NCBI GenBank assembly: GCA_016937715.1
Contig: JAFGWA010000025.1
Location: 1 to 36,304 of the forward strand
Source: Candidatus Goldiibacteriota bacterium
GTDB lineage: Bacteria > Oederibacteriota > PGYV01
Direction of reading: 5' to 3'
Length of the DNA stretch: 36,304 nucleotides
Part shown: one piece after another, positions 15,175 through 24,790 of the stretch
Numbering within the stretch: the first letter of the stretch is position 1
How the letters are laid out: every line of letters begins with the position of its first letter
Translations under genes and position numbers: made by a program
The notes under the pieces: model-generated
Seen by the model: the letters and a program-made list of their open reading frames with translations, nothing else
Told to the model about the DNA's origin: nothing
Databases searched by the model: none

Positions 15175-16107
15175 ATGTCCTTCAGACACTTAATCACGCT
15201 TCAGGAGCTTCCCAAAGAAGACATACAGGAAATCCTGACATTAGCGCAGTCGTTCAAACAGGTAATTTTAAGGCCTATTAAAAAAGTTCCAACTCTTAAA
15301 GGCAAGACAATCGTTAACATGTTTTTTGAACCTTCCACGCGCACAAGGACATCTTTTGAACTTGCGGCAAAGCGTTTAAGCGCGGATGTCCTAAACATTC
15401 AGATGAGTACAAGCTCCGTAGTTAAGGGAGAAACGCTTTTAGACACGCTTGCGACAATAGAAGCCATGCAGATTGACATGGTGGTAATACGCCACGGCGC
15501 GTCAGGCGTGCCGCTTTTTCTTACAAAACACATCAAGTCCTCCGTTATTAACGCGGGCGACGGCATGCACGAACACCCCACACAGGGGCTGCTTGACATG
15601 TTTTCCATAATTGAAAAAAAGAAAAAAATTGAAGGGTTAACCGTGGCAATAGTGGGCGACATTGCGCATTCGCGCGTGGCGCGCAGCAATATATGGGGCC
15701 TTACAAAAATGGGCGCCAAAGTTAAAGTGGTGGGCCCCACAACGTTAATGCCAAAAGAGATAGAAAAACTTGGCGTGACCGTGCACCACGATTTAAAAGA
15801 AGGGCTTAAAGACGCCGATGTGGTAAATATTCTGCGTGTTCAGCTTGAACGCCAGAAAAAGAACCTGTTCCCGACCTTAAGGGAATACGCGACTATGTTC
15901 GGGGTGAACACGGAAAAACTTAAATATGCCAAGCCGGACTGCCTTGTAATGCATCCAGGGCCTATGAACAGGGGAATTGAAATATCACCCAACGTGGCAG
16001 ACGGCGTGCAGTCTGTAATAAATGAACAGGTGACAAACGGCGTGGCTGTAAGGATGGCGGTTTTATATCTGATGGGCGGAGGTAAAAAAGATGAAGCTTT
16101 TAATTAA
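15175..16107 (+). CDS. pyrB: Aspartate carbamoyltransferase catalytic subunit
   Basis: The enzyme condenses carbamoyl phosphate with aspartate to carbamoyl-aspartate. The 310-residue product has the carbamoyl-phosphate loop 'STRTRTSFE' (Ser54 to Glu62), 'GDGMHEHPTQGLLD', 'VAIVGDIAHSRVARS' and 'MHPGPMNRGIE'. No pyrI regulatory gene is next to it, so control is probably through PyrR, as in Bacillus-type enzymes. A Gly-rich ribosome site (AAAAGGGGG) lies in the end of pyrR. The gene overlaps pyrC by 17 bases, so the two are tightly coupled. Confidence 0.97.
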   Translation: MSFRHLITLQELPKEDIQEILTLAQSFKQVILRPIKKVPTLKGKTIVNMFFEPSTRTRTSFELAAKRLSADVLNIQMSTSSVVKGETLLDTLATIEAMQIDMVVIRHGASGVPLFLTKHIKSSVINAGDGMHEHPTQGLLDMFSIIEKKKKIEGLTVAIVGDIAHSRVARSNIWGLTKMGAKVKVVGPTTLMPKEIEKLGVTVHHDLKEGLKDADVVNILRVQLERQKKNLFPTLREYATMFGVNTEKLKYAKPDCLVMHPGPMNRGIEISPNVADGVQSVINEQVTNGVAVRMAVLYLMGGGKKDEAFN

Positions 16108-17374
16108 AAATGGAATAGTGGTTGACCCTGCCAATAAGACAGAGGAAAAACTGGATGTATTTGTGGCCAACGGAAAGATATTCAAAATTGGCCGCAATAT
16201 TTCCGACCGCGACGCGATGATAATTGACGCGAAAAACTGCATAGTTGCGCCGGGGTTTATTGACATGCATACGCATTTCCGCGAACCCGGTTTTGAATAT
16301 AAAGAGACAATTGAATCGGGCTCACGCGCGGCGGCAAAGGGCGGCTTTACAACAGTTGCCTGCATGCCCAACACGTCGCCGGCCATTGACAGCCAGGCAC
16401 TGGTGGAATTTATTAATTTAAAATCCAAGCAGGTGGGGCTTATTGATGTCCATGCAATCGGCACCATTACAAAAGGAAGGGAAGGCAAAGAACTGTCGCC
16501 CATAGGCGAGCTTGTAAAAGCCGGCGCGGTTGCCATATCCGATGATGGAAGCTCTGTTATGAACGCGGAAATTTTAAGGCGCGCCCTTGAATACGCGAAG
16601 ATGTTTAATATTCCGGTTATAGAACACTGCGAAGATCCGGATTTAGCCGGTGAAGGCGTAATGAACGAAGGATATTATTCAACACTGCTTGGCTTAAAAG
16701 GAATTCCCAAAGCCGCGGAAGAAGTAATTGTGGCTCGCGATATTCTGCTGGCGCGTGAAACGGGAGGCAGGCTTCACATCGCGCACGTATCCACTGAAGG
16801 TTCCATAGAGTTAATCAAGTGGGCGAAAAAGCAGGGGTTAAATGTTACCGCAGAGGCTGCTCCGCATCACTTTTCGCTTGATGAATCCACGCTGAAAGAT
16901 TACGACACCAACTTTAAAATGAACCCGCCTTTGCGCACAAAAGAAGATGTTAAAGCCATAAGAAAAGCGCTTAAGGATAATGTGATAGAAGTGATTGCCA
17001 CCGACCACGCGCCGCACGCGGAAGTGGATAAAAGGGTGGAGTTTAACACCGCTGCATACGGAATAGTGGGGCTGGAAACGGCTTTCCCGCTTATATGCGA
17101 ATACCTTATAAGGACGGGTGTTTTATCGCTGTCACAGGCAATTGCAAAAATAACGGTTAATCCCGCGCAGGTATTAAACCTTAAAAAGGGCAGTCTGGCA
17201 GTTGATCAGAACGCTGACATTGTGGTGGCAAATGTGGATAAAGAGGTAAAGATTACAAGGGAATTTTTTGCGTCCCGCTCCACCAATTCGCCGTTTATAG
17301 GAAAGACCCTTCACGGCAGCGTGGAGTATGTTATTAAAAAAGGAAAAATAATATATCAGAATGCGCAGGCATAA
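16091..17374 (+). CDS. pyrC: Dihydroorotase, class I
   Basis: The enzyme cyclises carbamoyl-aspartate to dihydroorotate. The 427-residue length and motifs match the class I (long) amidohydrolase form: metal-binding 'DMHTHFREPGFEYKETIESG', 'GGFTTVACMPNTSP', 'VIEHCED', 'HIAHVSTEGS' and 'ATDHAPHA' with the catalytic Asp. All zinc ligands expected for the family appear to be present, so this is an active enzyme rather than an inactive PyrB partner. GGAGG lies inside the end of pyrB, before the ATG. Confidence 0.97.
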   Translation: MKLLIKNGIVVDPANKTEEKLDVFVANGKIFKIGRNISDRDAMIIDAKNCIVAPGFIDMHTHFREPGFEYKETIESGSRAAAKGGFTTVACMPNTSPAIDSQALVEFINLKSKQVGLIDVHAIGTITKGREGKELSPIGELVKAGAVAISDDGSSVMNAEILRRALEYAKMFNIPVIEHCEDPDLAGEGVMNEGYYSTLLGLKGIPKAAEEVIVARDILLARETGGRLHIAHVSTEGSIELIKWAKKQGLNVTAEAAPHHFSLDESTLKDYDTNFKMNPPLRTKEDVKAIRKALKDNVIEVIATDHAPHAEVDKRVEFNTAAYGIVGLETAFPLICEYLIRTGVLSLSQAIAKITVNPAQVLNLKKGSLAVDQNADIVVANVDKEVKITREFFASRSTNSPFIGKTLHGSVEYVIKKGKIIYQNAQA

Positions 17375-17403
17375 TCTGACTTTAACTTGAGGAGAATTAG
17401 CAG

Positions 17404-18567
17404 ATGGAAAAAGCGGTTTTAATGCTGGAAGACGGTACATGTTTTGAAGGCTTGTCATGCGGCGCCGCCGGCGAAGCATACGGAGAGATAGTGTTTAATA
17501 CGTCCATGACAGGGTACCAGGAAATTCTTACAGACCCTTCGTATAAAGGGCAGATAGTAACGATGACTTATCCGGAAATCGGAAATTACGGCATTGTGGA
17601 TGATGACGCGGAATCGCGCTGCCTTCAGGCCGAAGGGTTTGTGGTCAAAGAGATGAGTGAAATAAAAAGCAACTGGCGCGCGGGCATGACGCTGGGTGAT
17701 TATTTAAAAGCGCACGGCAAACAGGCGATTGAGGGGATTGACACAAGGGCGCTTACAAGGCACATAAGGGATTTTGGCGCGATGAAAAGCGTGCTTTCCA
17801 CGGTTGATTTTAATAAAGCGTCCCTGTTAAAGAAAGTGAAAAGTTCGCCTTCCATCGTGGGCGTTGACCTTGCAAAACAGGTGACGGTTGAAAAACCTTA
17901 TAAATGGAAAGGTAAATTAAAAGCGGTAGGCATGATGTTAAAGGAAGATGACTACGTAAGGGTGGGAAATAATAAAGTAAAGCTTAAAGTCACGGCATTT
18001 GACTGCGGAATGAAAAATAATATTTTAAGGATACTTACGGATTTAAACTGTGAAGTGACAGTGGTGCCCATTGACACCAAAGCTGAAGATGTCTTAAAAA
18101 CAAATCCTGACGGTATTTTTGTATCCAACGGGCCGGGCGACCCTTCCGCGGTACCTTACATAGTGGAAGAATTAAAAAAATTACTTGGAAAAAAACCAAT
18201 TTTTGGAATCTGTTTTGGCCATCAGCTTTTAGCGCAGGCGCTTGGCGGAAAGACTTACAAACTTAAATTCGGGCACAGGGGCGCCAACCATCCGGTTATG
18301 GATATGCGCACAAAAAAGATAGATATAACGGTTCAGAACCACGGGTTTGCCGTTGATATCAAGTCTTTAAAAAAGTTAAAGCACAAGGTTGAAGTTACGC
18401 ACATAAACCTGAATGACAAAACAATAGAAGGCATTGAAGTTAAAAAGTTAAAGGCGTTTTCCATCCAGCACCACCCGGAAGCGTCTGCCGGACCGCATGA
18501 CGCAAGGTATATTTTTAACCATTTTATTGATTTGATGATACAGGCTAAGAAAAAAAATAAAGTTTAA
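17404..18567 (+). CDS. carA: Carbamoyl-phosphate synthase small (glutaminase) subunit
   Basis: The protein hydrolyses glutamine and channels ammonia to CarB. The N-terminal domain has 'FNTSMTGYQEILTDPSYKGQ' and 'YPEIGNYGI'. The C-terminal class I glutaminase has the nucleophile Cys270 in 'FGICFGHQLLAQALGG' and the His357/Glu359 pair in 'QHHPEASAGPHDA'. Length (387) is normal. GAGGAG lies upstream of the ATG. It sits between pyrC and carB, which shows this copy serves pyrimidine synthesis; arginine use cannot be excluded. Confidence 0.97.
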   Translation: MEKAVLMLEDGTCFEGLSCGAAGEAYGEIVFNTSMTGYQEILTDPSYKGQIVTMTYPEIGNYGIVDDDAESRCLQAEGFVVKEMSEIKSNWRAGMTLGDYLKAHGKQAIEGIDTRALTRHIRDFGAMKSVLSTVDFNKASLLKKVKSSPSIVGVDLAKQVTVEKPYKWKGKLKAVGMMLKEDDYVRVGNNKVKLKVTAFDCGMKNNILRILTDLNCEVTVVPIDTKAEDVLKTNPDGIFVSNGPGDPSAVPYIVEELKKLLGKKPIFGICFGHQLLAQALGGKTYKLKFGHRGANHPVMDMRTKKIDITVQNHGFAVDIKSLKKLKHKVEVTHINLNDKTIEGIEVKKLKAFSIQHHPEASAGPHDARYIFNHFIDLMIQAKKKNKV

Positions 18568-18588
18568 ATATAAAACAGGAGTAAACGT

Positions 18589-21500
18589 ATGCCGAAACGC
18601 AAAGACATAAAGACAATACTTCTTATCGGTTCAGGCCCTATTGTTATAGGGCAGGGCTGTGAATTTGATTATTCCGGCACGCAGGCGTGCAAGGCTTTAA
18701 AGGAAGAAGGGTACAGGGTTGTGCTTATCAATTCAAATCCCGCCACCATTATGACAGACCCCGAATTCGCGGACGCCACATATATTGAACCTTTGACTGT
18801 GGATATACTTGAAAAAATAGTTATTAAAGAAAAACCTGATGCAATTCTGCCCACGGTAGGCGGGCAGACAGCGCTTAACCTGGCCATGGAATTTGTAAAT
18901 AAAGGCCTTGATAAAAAGTATAAAGTTGAACTTATAGGCGCAAACGCCAAGTCCATCAAAAAAGCGGAAGACAGGGAAGAATTCAAACAGGCAATGAGAA
19001 AAATAGGCATGGATGTGCCTAAAAGCAGTTATGTCACCACAATGGCCGCGGCAATGAAAGCGGCAGAGGAAATAAAGTTCCCGATAATTATAAGGCCCGC
19101 GTTTACCCTTGGCGGAACCGGCGGCGGTATTGCCTATAACGCCGCGGAATTTAAGGTAAAAGCCGATAAAGGCATGAATGATTCGCCCGTGCACGGCGTA
19201 CTGCTGGAAGAGTCCGTGCTTGGATGGAAAGAATATGAACTTGAAGTAATGAGGGATTTAAAAGATAACGTGGTAATAATATGCTCCATAGAAAACCTTG
19301 ACCCGATGGGCGTTCACACAGGCGATTCCATAACTGTCGCGCCGGCTCAGACCTTAACCGACCGCGAATATCAGTTTATGAGGGACGCGGCGATAAAAAT
19401 AATAAGGGAAATAGGCGTGGATACCGGAGGCAGCAATATTCAGTTTGCGGTGAATCCGGAAAACGGCCGCATGATAGTGATAGAAATGAACCCGCGCGTG
19501 TCGCGCTCGTCCGCGCTTGCGTCCAAGGCAACGGGTTTCCCCATAGCGAAAATCGCGGCAAAACTTGCCGTGGGCTACACGCTTGATGAAATCCCCAATG
19601 ACATTACCAGATACACCCCCGCGTCTTTTGAACCCGCGCTGGATTACGTTGTGACAAAGATTCCCAGATTCACCTTTGAAAAATTTAAAGAGTCAAAAGA
19701 TGAACTTGGCGTGCAGATGAAATCCGTGGGCGAAGCCATGGCCATAGGCAGGACTTTTAAAGAATCTTTCCAGAAAGCGCTGCGTTCTATGGAAGTGGGA
19801 AGGTATGGTTTTGGCGCTGACGGAAAAGATGTGGATGTATCAAAAATAACAATGGAAGAACTTAGGAAAAAGATAGTGGTTCCAAGTTCTTTAAGGGTTT
19901 TTTATTTGAAGTACGCAATGCAGAAGGGCATGACAGACAAAGAAATTAATAAAATAACAAAGATAGACCCGTGGTTTCTGCATTACATGAGGGAAATATA
20001 TGATGAAGAAAAAGCTTTAACCGCGCTTAGCGCCAAAACCGGAAAACTTACTCCGTCAAAGGCGGAGGGTATCAAGGCTGAAATAATTCAGGCGAAAAAA
20101 GACGGTTTTTCTGATGTTCAGCTTGCTTATATTTTTGGTGTAACAGAGGATAAATTCAGGAATATAAGGATAAAACTTGGCATAAAACCGGTTTATAAGA
20201 TGGTGGATACCTGCGCGTCTGAATTCAAGGCGTACACCCCGTATCTGTATTCCGCATATGATTCAGAAAATGAGAATCCGGTGTCAAAAAAGAAAAAGGG
20301 AATTATCCTTGGCGGCGGCCCCAACAGGATAGGGCAGGGCATAGAATTTGACTACTGCTGCGTGCATGGGGTATTCGCGTTAAAAGAACTTGGATACGAG
20401 GTATCCATGGTTAACTGCAACCCCGAAACTGTATCCACGGACTATGACACGTCTGACAAACTTTATTTTGAACCGCTTACACTGGAAGACGTAATGGCTA
20501 TTGCCGATGAAGAAGGGCCGGACGCCGGTTTTATAGCGCAGTTTGGCGGACAGACGCCGCTAAAACTTGCCATGCCTCTTTATAATCAGAACGTGAAAAT
20601 AATGGGTACTTCACCCCTTTCAATTGACATAGCGGAAGACAGGGAAAAGTTTGATAAGATTCTGACAAAGCTTAATATAAGCAGGCCGGAAAACGGCACC
20701 GCTTTTTCGCTTGAAGAGGCGTGGAAAATAGTAAAAAGGATAGGCTACCCCGTGCTTGTAAGGCCGTCATATGTGCTTGGCGGACGCGGCATGGAAATAG
20801 TATATGACGATGTCAGTTTTGAGAAGTATGCCAAAGAAGCCTTTATTGTGTCTGAAAAGCATCCGGTTTTAATTGATAAGTTTCTGGAAGACGCGATTGA
20901 AGTGGACGTGGACTGCGTGTGTGACGGAAAAGAAGCTGTTATCTGCGGCATAATGGAACACATAGAAGAAGCGGGGATACACTCCGGCGATTCGGCATGC
21001 GTGCTTCCGCCTTTAAGCATAAGGCAGGACGCCATCGCGGTAATAAGGGATTACACGCATAAAATGGCGCTGGAACTTAACGTGAAAGGGCTGATGAACG
21101 TGCAGTACGCGCTGCGCAATGACCATGTTTATGTACTGGAAGTTAATCCGCGCGCGTCAAGAACAGTGCCGTTTGTAAGCAAAGCAACGGGCATTCCATG
21201 GGCAAAGATAGCCACAAAAATAATGGCAGGTATGACAATAAAGCAGCTAAAGGTAAAAGAGAACCTTGACCTTCCGCACATCTCTGTAAAAGAGGCGGTG
21301 CTTCCGTTCAACAAATTTCAGGGGGCAGACATTGTGCTTGGGCCGGAAATGAAATCCACCGGCGAGGTAATGGGAATAGATAAAGATTTTGGACACGCGT
21401 ATTACAAGGCGCAGATAGCCGCGGGGCAGAAACTGCCGTCCGGCGGGACTGTGTTTGTAAGCGTAAAAAATAAAAACAAGCGCGATATTGTTTTTGTGGT

Positions 21501-21867
21501 AAAGAAACTTCGCGACATGGGTTTTGACATCATGGCCACAGAAGGCACTGCAAACGTTCTGCGGAAATATGGAATTGCGGTGGATACAGTGGGAAAAGTT
21601 TCCGAGAAATCCCCGAATATAATTGACCGGATGAAAGAGGGCAAGGTTCAGTTGATAATTAACACACCCGTGGGTAAAGGGCCAAGGAGCGATGACTATA
21701 TGATAAGGACGCAGGCGATAACTCTTGGAATACCTTATACCACCACAATGGCGGGCGCGCAGGCGGTTGTCACCGCTATAGAGGCGGCAGAAGATGTTAA
21801 AATGACGGTTAAACCGCTGCAGGATTATTATAAAGAAGCCGCTAAATACGGCTTACATAAAAAATAA
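18589..21867 (+). CDS. carB: Carbamoyl-phosphate synthase large subunit
   Basis: The enzyme makes carbamoyl phosphate from bicarbonate, ammonia and two ATP. The 1092-residue product has two homologous halves, each with an ATP-grasp synthetase unit. The first has '[20 protein letters not shown]', '[10 protein letters not shown]' and '[11 protein letters not shown]'. The second has '[18 protein letters not shown]', '[10 protein letters not shown]' and '[13 protein letters not shown]'. The C-terminal methylglyoxal-synthase-like domain ('[20 protein letters not shown]', then '[19 protein letters not shown]') is the usual allosteric site for UMP and other effectors. Length is close to the E. coli enzyme. 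ACAGGAG precedes the ATG, 21 bases after carA. Confidence 0.98.
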   Translation: MPKRKDIKTILLIGSGPIVIGQGCEFDYSGTQACKALKEEGYRVVLINSNPATIMTDPEFADATYIEPLTVDILEKIVIKEKPDAILPTVGGQTALNLAMEFVNKGLDKKYKVELIGANAKSIKKAEDREEFKQAMRKIGMDVPKSSYVTTMAAAMKAAEEIKFPIIIRPAFTLGGTGGGIAYNAAEFKVKADKGMNDSPVHGVLLEESVLGWKEYELEVMRDLKDNVVIICSIENLDPMGVHTGDSITVAPAQTLTDREYQFMRDAAIKIIREIGVDTGGSNIQFAVNPENGRMIVIEMNPRVSRSSALASKATGFPIAKIAAKLAVGYTLDEIPNDITRYTPASFEPALDYVVTKIPRFTFEKFKESKDELGVQMKSVGEAMAIGRTFKESFQKALRSMEVGRYGFGADGKDVDVSKITMEELRKKIVVPSSLRVFYLKYAMQKGMTDKEINKITKIDPWFLHYMREIYDEEKALTALSAKTGKLTPSKAEGIKAEIIQAKKDGFSDVQLAYIFGVTEDKFRNIRIKLGIKPVYKMVDTCASEFKAYTPYLYSAYDSENENPVSKKKKGIILGGGPNRIGQGIEFDYCCVHGVFALKELGYEVSMVNCNPETVSTDYDTSDKLYFEPLTLEDVMAIADEEGPDAGFIAQFGGQTPLKLAMPLYNQNVKIMGTSPLSIDIAEDREKFDKILTKLNISRPENGTAFSLEEAWKIVKRIGYPVLVRPSYVLGGRGMEIVYDDVSFEKYAKEAFIVSEKHPVLIDKFLEDAIEVDVDCVCDGKEAVICGIMEHIEEAGIHSGDSACVLPPLSIRQDAIAVIRDYTHKMALELNVKGLMNVQYALRNDHVYVLEVNPRASRTVPFVSKATGIPWAKIATKIMAGMTIKQLKVKENLDLPHISVKEAVLPFNKFQGADIVLGPEMKSTGEVMGIDKDFGHAYYKAQIAAGQKLPSGGTVFVSVKNKNKRDIVFVVKKLRDMGFDIMATEGTANVLRKYGIAVDTVGKVSEKSPNIIDRMKEGKVQLIINTPVGKGPRSDDYMIRTQAITLGIPYTTTMAGAQAVVTAIEAAEDVKMTVKPLQDYYKEAAKYGLHKK

Positions 21868-21879
21868 GAAGGCGGCAGA

Positions 21880-22647
21880 ATGCGGAACAAAGGAACTGTT
21901 TTATTTAACAGGCAGACGGGCGAAGGGGTTTTTTACATGAGGCTTGCTGTTAAGAAAAAATTTAAAGCCCTTCCCGCGCAGTTTATAAATATAAAGGTGT
22001 CTGACACCGTGGTTCCGCTTTTGCGCAGGCCGTTTTCCATTTTTAGCGCGGAAAATAAGGAACTGGATATTGTATACAAGGTAATAGGGGAAGGCACAAG
22101 GCTTCTGTCAGAAAAGAAAAAAGGCGACGTGCTGGATTTTATAGGCCCGCAGGGAAACACTTATCCGGTGGACTTAAAGAATAAAAAGGCACAAATAATT
22201 ATCATAGGCGGCGGCACAGGCGCGGCATCCGTGCATTTTCTGGCGCAGGAATTAAAAAAGAAAAAAAGAAAATTCACGCTTATTCAGGGCGCGCGTAATA
22301 AACACCTTATTGTTGCGGAAAAAGAATTTAAAAAGTTTGGCTGCCTTTTTGCCACTGAAGACGGCTCTCTTGGCACAAGGGGATATGTGACGGATGTCCT
22401 TAAAAAAGTACTGGAGCCAAACGCGGTGATTTACGCGTGCGGTCCGGAAGCAATGATAAAAGCTATTAAGGAAAAAGTAAAAGGCATGGATGATGTAAAA
22501 TTTTACGCGTCGTTTGAGGCGTACATGGGATGCGGCATAGGCGCGTGCATAAGCTGCGTAATACCTGTCGGAGTTCCTGATAATTTTGTATATAAAAGGG
22601 TGTGTAAGGAAGGTACAGTGTTTGATGTAAGTGAGGTAGTGATTTAA
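21880..22647 (+). CDS. pyrK: Dihydroorotate dehydrogenase electron-transfer subunit
   Basis: PyrK passes electrons from the type B dihydroorotate dehydrogenase to NAD through FAD and a [2Fe-2S] cluster. The 255-residue product has the FAD motif 'LLRRPFSIFS', the nucleotide-binding 'IIIGGGTGAASVHFLAQEL' and 'YACGPEAMIKAI'. Four cluster Cys residues are visible: Cys218, Cys223 and Cys226 ('CGIGACISC') and Cys242 ('RVCKEGTVF'). The start is 12 bases after carB. A repeat element separates it from pyrD, its partner subunit. Confidence 0.96.
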   Translation: MRNKGTVLFNRQTGEGVFYMRLAVKKKFKALPAQFINIKVSDTVVPLLRRPFSIFSAENKELDIVYKVIGEGTRLLSEKKKGDVLDFIGPQGNTYPVDLKNKKAQIIIIGGGTGAASVHFLAQELKKKKRKFTLIQGARNKHLIVAEKEFKKFGCLFATEDGSLGTRGYVTDVLKKVLEPNAVIYACGPEAMIKAIKEKVKGMDDVKFYASFEAYMGCGIGACISCVIPVGVPDNFVYKRVCKEGTVFDVSEVVI

Positions 22648-22652
22648 AGATA

Positions 22653-22846
22653 GAGGGACGGATGCACAGAGGGACAGAGGGACGGAAGGTTGGTTTGGAA
22701 CTGGCAGCCGCGGGTCTTTAACCCGCGGCAGTTGAATGGTTTGTTTTAGGTATTGTAAAAGCAAGTTTACGAGTGGAATTATCAGCGCGAAGGATTGGAA
22801 TGAAGGTTTTTCCGACCATCCGTCCCTCCGTGCATCTGTCCCTCGG
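22653..22846 (+). repeat. Octamer-array element E2 between pyrK and pyrD
   Basis: The left arm starts five bases after the pyrK stop with GAGGGACG, GATGCACA, GAGGGACA, GAGGGACG and GAAGGTTG in unbroken 8-base register. The right arm (22812-22843) has CCGACCAT, CCGTCCCT, CCGTGCAT and CTGTCCCT, the inverted counterpart. The 120-base interior holds a CTGGCAG-type hairpin (22701-22736) and no gene. It splits an operon whose two flanking products form one complex. Confidence 0.88.
22701..22736 (+). repeat. Dispersed hairpin repeat, copy in E2
   Basis: CTGGCAG, then a perfect hairpin with arms GCCGCGGGT and ACCCGCGGC (22707-22729), then AGTTGAA. The flanks match the copies at 26602, 26661 and 35695; the loop is CTTTA. 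No T-tract follows, so it is not an obvious terminator. Confidence 0.75.
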
Positions 22847-22882
22847 GTATTATTTATGGGATAATTTTTATAAGGAGTTCTT

Positions 22883-23794
22883 ATGAAAGTAAACACAACA
22901 GTTAACATAGGCGGGCTGGTTTTAAAAAATCCGGTAATGACCGCTTCAGGCACTTTTGGCTACGGCCTGGAATTTGAAGAATACGTCAACCTTAACAAAC
23001 TTGGCGCCATAGTGGTAAAAGGCATTGCTCTAAACCCGGTAAAAGGCAACAAGCCTCAGAGGCTGGTGGAAACTCCGGCCGGAATTATGAACGCGATAGG
23101 GCTGCAGAATGTGGGGGTTGAAACTTTTATCTCCGAGAAACTTCCGCTTTTAAAAAAATACGCGACTCCTGTTATTGCCAATATATACGGTACAGACGTT
23201 GACGGCTATATTAAAACGGCGCAAAGGCTGAATGATTCCGCGACAGCCGGCGTGGAAATAAACATTTCCTGCCCGAATGTAAAAAAAGGAGGGCTTCAGT
23301 TTGCTTCTGACAAAGAAGCGGTCTCCACAATGATAAAGGAAATAAAAAAAGTATTCACAAGGCCGGTTATTGTAAAACTTTCCCCTAACACGGGCAACAT
23401 AGAAGAGATGGCGCAGGTATGTGAGGATAACGGCGCGGACGCGGTCTCTCTTATTAACACGCTTGTCGGATTGTCCATAAACTTGAAAACCAGAAGGCCC
23501 AATATAGCCAATGTGTTCGGCGGGCTTTCAGGGCCGGCGATAAAACCTGTGGCGCTTGCAATGGTGCATAAAGTATCAAAAAAAGTTAAGATACCTATTA
23601 TCGGTATCGGCGGCATAATGAATACAACTGACGCGCTGGAATTTTTAGTGGCAGGCGCGTCGGCTGTGCAGATAGGTACGGCAAATTTTATAGACCCCTC
23701 AATTACCGGAATAATTGCTGATGGAATAAAAAACTACCTGGAAGATAATAAAATTGATTCCGTAACTGATATTACAGGAACTCTGGAGTATTGA
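22883..23794 (+). CDS. pyrD: Dihydroorotate dehydrogenase, type B catalytic subunit
   Basis: The enzyme oxidises dihydroorotate to orotate with FMN and works with PyrK. The 303-residue product has 'NPVMTASGTFGYGLEF', 'NAIGLQNVGVETFI', 'EINISCPNVKKGG' with the catalytic Cys, 'VIVKLSPNTGNIEEMA', 'GGLSGPAIKPVALAMV' and 'IPIIGIGGIMNTTDALEFLV'. A catalytic Cys rather than Ser marks class 1 enzymes, and the pyrK linkage marks type 1B. AAGGAG precedes the ATG. The gene seems to keep its own ribosome site despite the element inserted upstream. Confidence 0.97.
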   Translation: MKVNTTVNIGGLVLKNPVMTASGTFGYGLEFEEYVNLNKLGAIVVKGIALNPVKGNKPQRLVETPAGIMNAIGLQNVGVETFISEKLPLLKKYATPVIANIYGTDVDGYIKTAQRLNDSATAGVEINISCPNVKKGGLQFASDKEAVSTMIKEIKKVFTRPVIVKLSPNTGNIEEMAQVCEDNGADAVSLINTLVGLSINLKTRRPNIANVFGGLSGPAIKPVALAMVHKVSKKVKIPIIGIGGIMNTTDALEFLVAGASAVQIGTANFIDPSITGIIADGIKNYLEDNKIDSVTDITGTLEY

Positions 23795-23795
23795 T

Positions 23796-24647
23796 TTGAA
23801 ACGAATAGCATTTGCAGCCGTTATCATAATTGCGGTAACGGGAAAGTGCCTGGCAGAAGTCAAGATAATGTTAAGCAGCAATATTGTAAAAGAAGGCGGG
23901 GTTGTAAAAGCGGTATTGTACTCCGACATGCCTTTTTCAGGCTCAGAAGCGGAATTCAGGGGCGAAAAATACCCTGTGTTTTTTAGAAGTTATGATAAGG
24001 CTTCCAAAGAGTTTACTTTTTTAGTGCTTGTTCCGGTGCCGCTGGAAACCATCGGAGTAAAAAAACTGTACATACGGTATATGATGAACGGAAGAAAATA
24101 TGAACGCATGGAAAAAATAGAGATAAAGAAGATAAGCGCCGGCAGGTCGGATGTTCAGACATATGGAAAACGTGAAACGCTTGGCGTGAATTTTGGACCT
24201 GAAAATAAAATAATAAAAAAAAGGCAGGAAAAGAGAACCCCGCTTAAGTTTGACCTTCCGTTTATAAAGCCCGCGGAAGGTGAAATAACAAGCGCTTTTG
24301 GAAAAAAAAGGACATATGACGGCGGAAAATATAGCTCTACTCATAAAGGTGTTGATATAGCCAATAAGGCGGGCACTAAGGTGGCGGCGGCAAATCACGG
24401 TAAAGTGGTTGAAGCTGCCACAATGAAAGGGCACGGCGTAACCGTGATAATTGACCACGGCGGCGGTTTATACTCCCTTTATTTTCACTTAAAAGGCGTC
24501 TATGTAAAAAAAGGCATGGATGTAAAAAAAGGCGATATAATTGCCACGATGGGAAGCACCGGGGTTTCCACAGGGCCCCACTTGCACTGGCAGATAAACC
24601 TGTTTGGTGTGCCTGTAAGCCCGATGGATTTTACGACTATGATGTAG
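23796..24647 (+). CDS. Secreted M23-family (LytM-type) peptidase
   Basis: The 283-residue protein starts with a signal peptide (MKRIAFAAVIIIAVTGKCLA, with cleavage probably before EVK). A beta-rich region of about 120 residues follows, then an M23 domain. Zinc ligands are visible as His183 and Asp187 ('HKGVDIA') and His264 ('GPHLHW', with His262). These enzymes cut peptide cross-links in peptidoglycan; with all ligands present it should be active. The TTG start lies one base after the pyrD stop with GGAG upstream, so it is read with the pyr operon. A functional link to pyrimidines is not obvious. Confidence 0.9.
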   Translation: MKRIAFAAVIIIAVTGKCLAEVKIMLSSNIVKEGGVVKAVLYSDMPFSGSEAEFRGEKYPVFFRSYDKASKEFTFLVLVPVPLETIGVKKLYIRYMMNGRKYERMEKIEIKKISAGRSDVQTYGKRETLGVNFGPENKIIKKRQEKRTPLKFDLPFIKPAEGEITSAFGKKRTYDGGKYSSTHKGVDIANKAGTKVAAANHGKVVEAATMKGHGVTVIIDHGGGLYSLYFHLKGVYVKKGMDVKKGDIIATMGSTGVSTGPHLHWQINLFGVPVSPMDFTTMM

Positions 24648-24658
24648 TGGAGACAGAA

Positions 24659-24727
24659 AGTTGATAGGTGAAAGTAGAAAGGTGACAGGAAAAAGAGAAA
24701 GGTGATAGTAGATAGTTGAAAGGTGAC
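24659..24727 (+). repeat. Heptamer array E7 upstream of tyrS
   Basis: Ten tandem units, nine of 7 bases and one of 6, fit a consensus AGKTGAN (AGTTGAT, AGGTGAA, AGTAGAA, AGGTGAC and so on). The array starts about 12 bases after the peptidase stop. No inverted right arm is visible. A TATAAT at 24749-24754 downstream may be the -10 for tyrS. Confidence 0.7.
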
Positions 24728-24790
24728 AAAAATTAAATAAACGGATGATATAATAATAAAAAAGCAATAATATAATTTAGGAGGATAAAA

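Noticed and set aside
22252-22953. Reverse-strand frame of 233 codons across pyrK and E2
   Set aside because: It is a shadow of pyrK and an array; the sequence has no family resemblance and the forward gene is certain.
24728-24790. T-box riboswitch before tyrS
   Set aside because: The leader is short and lacks the T-box core and a terminator.
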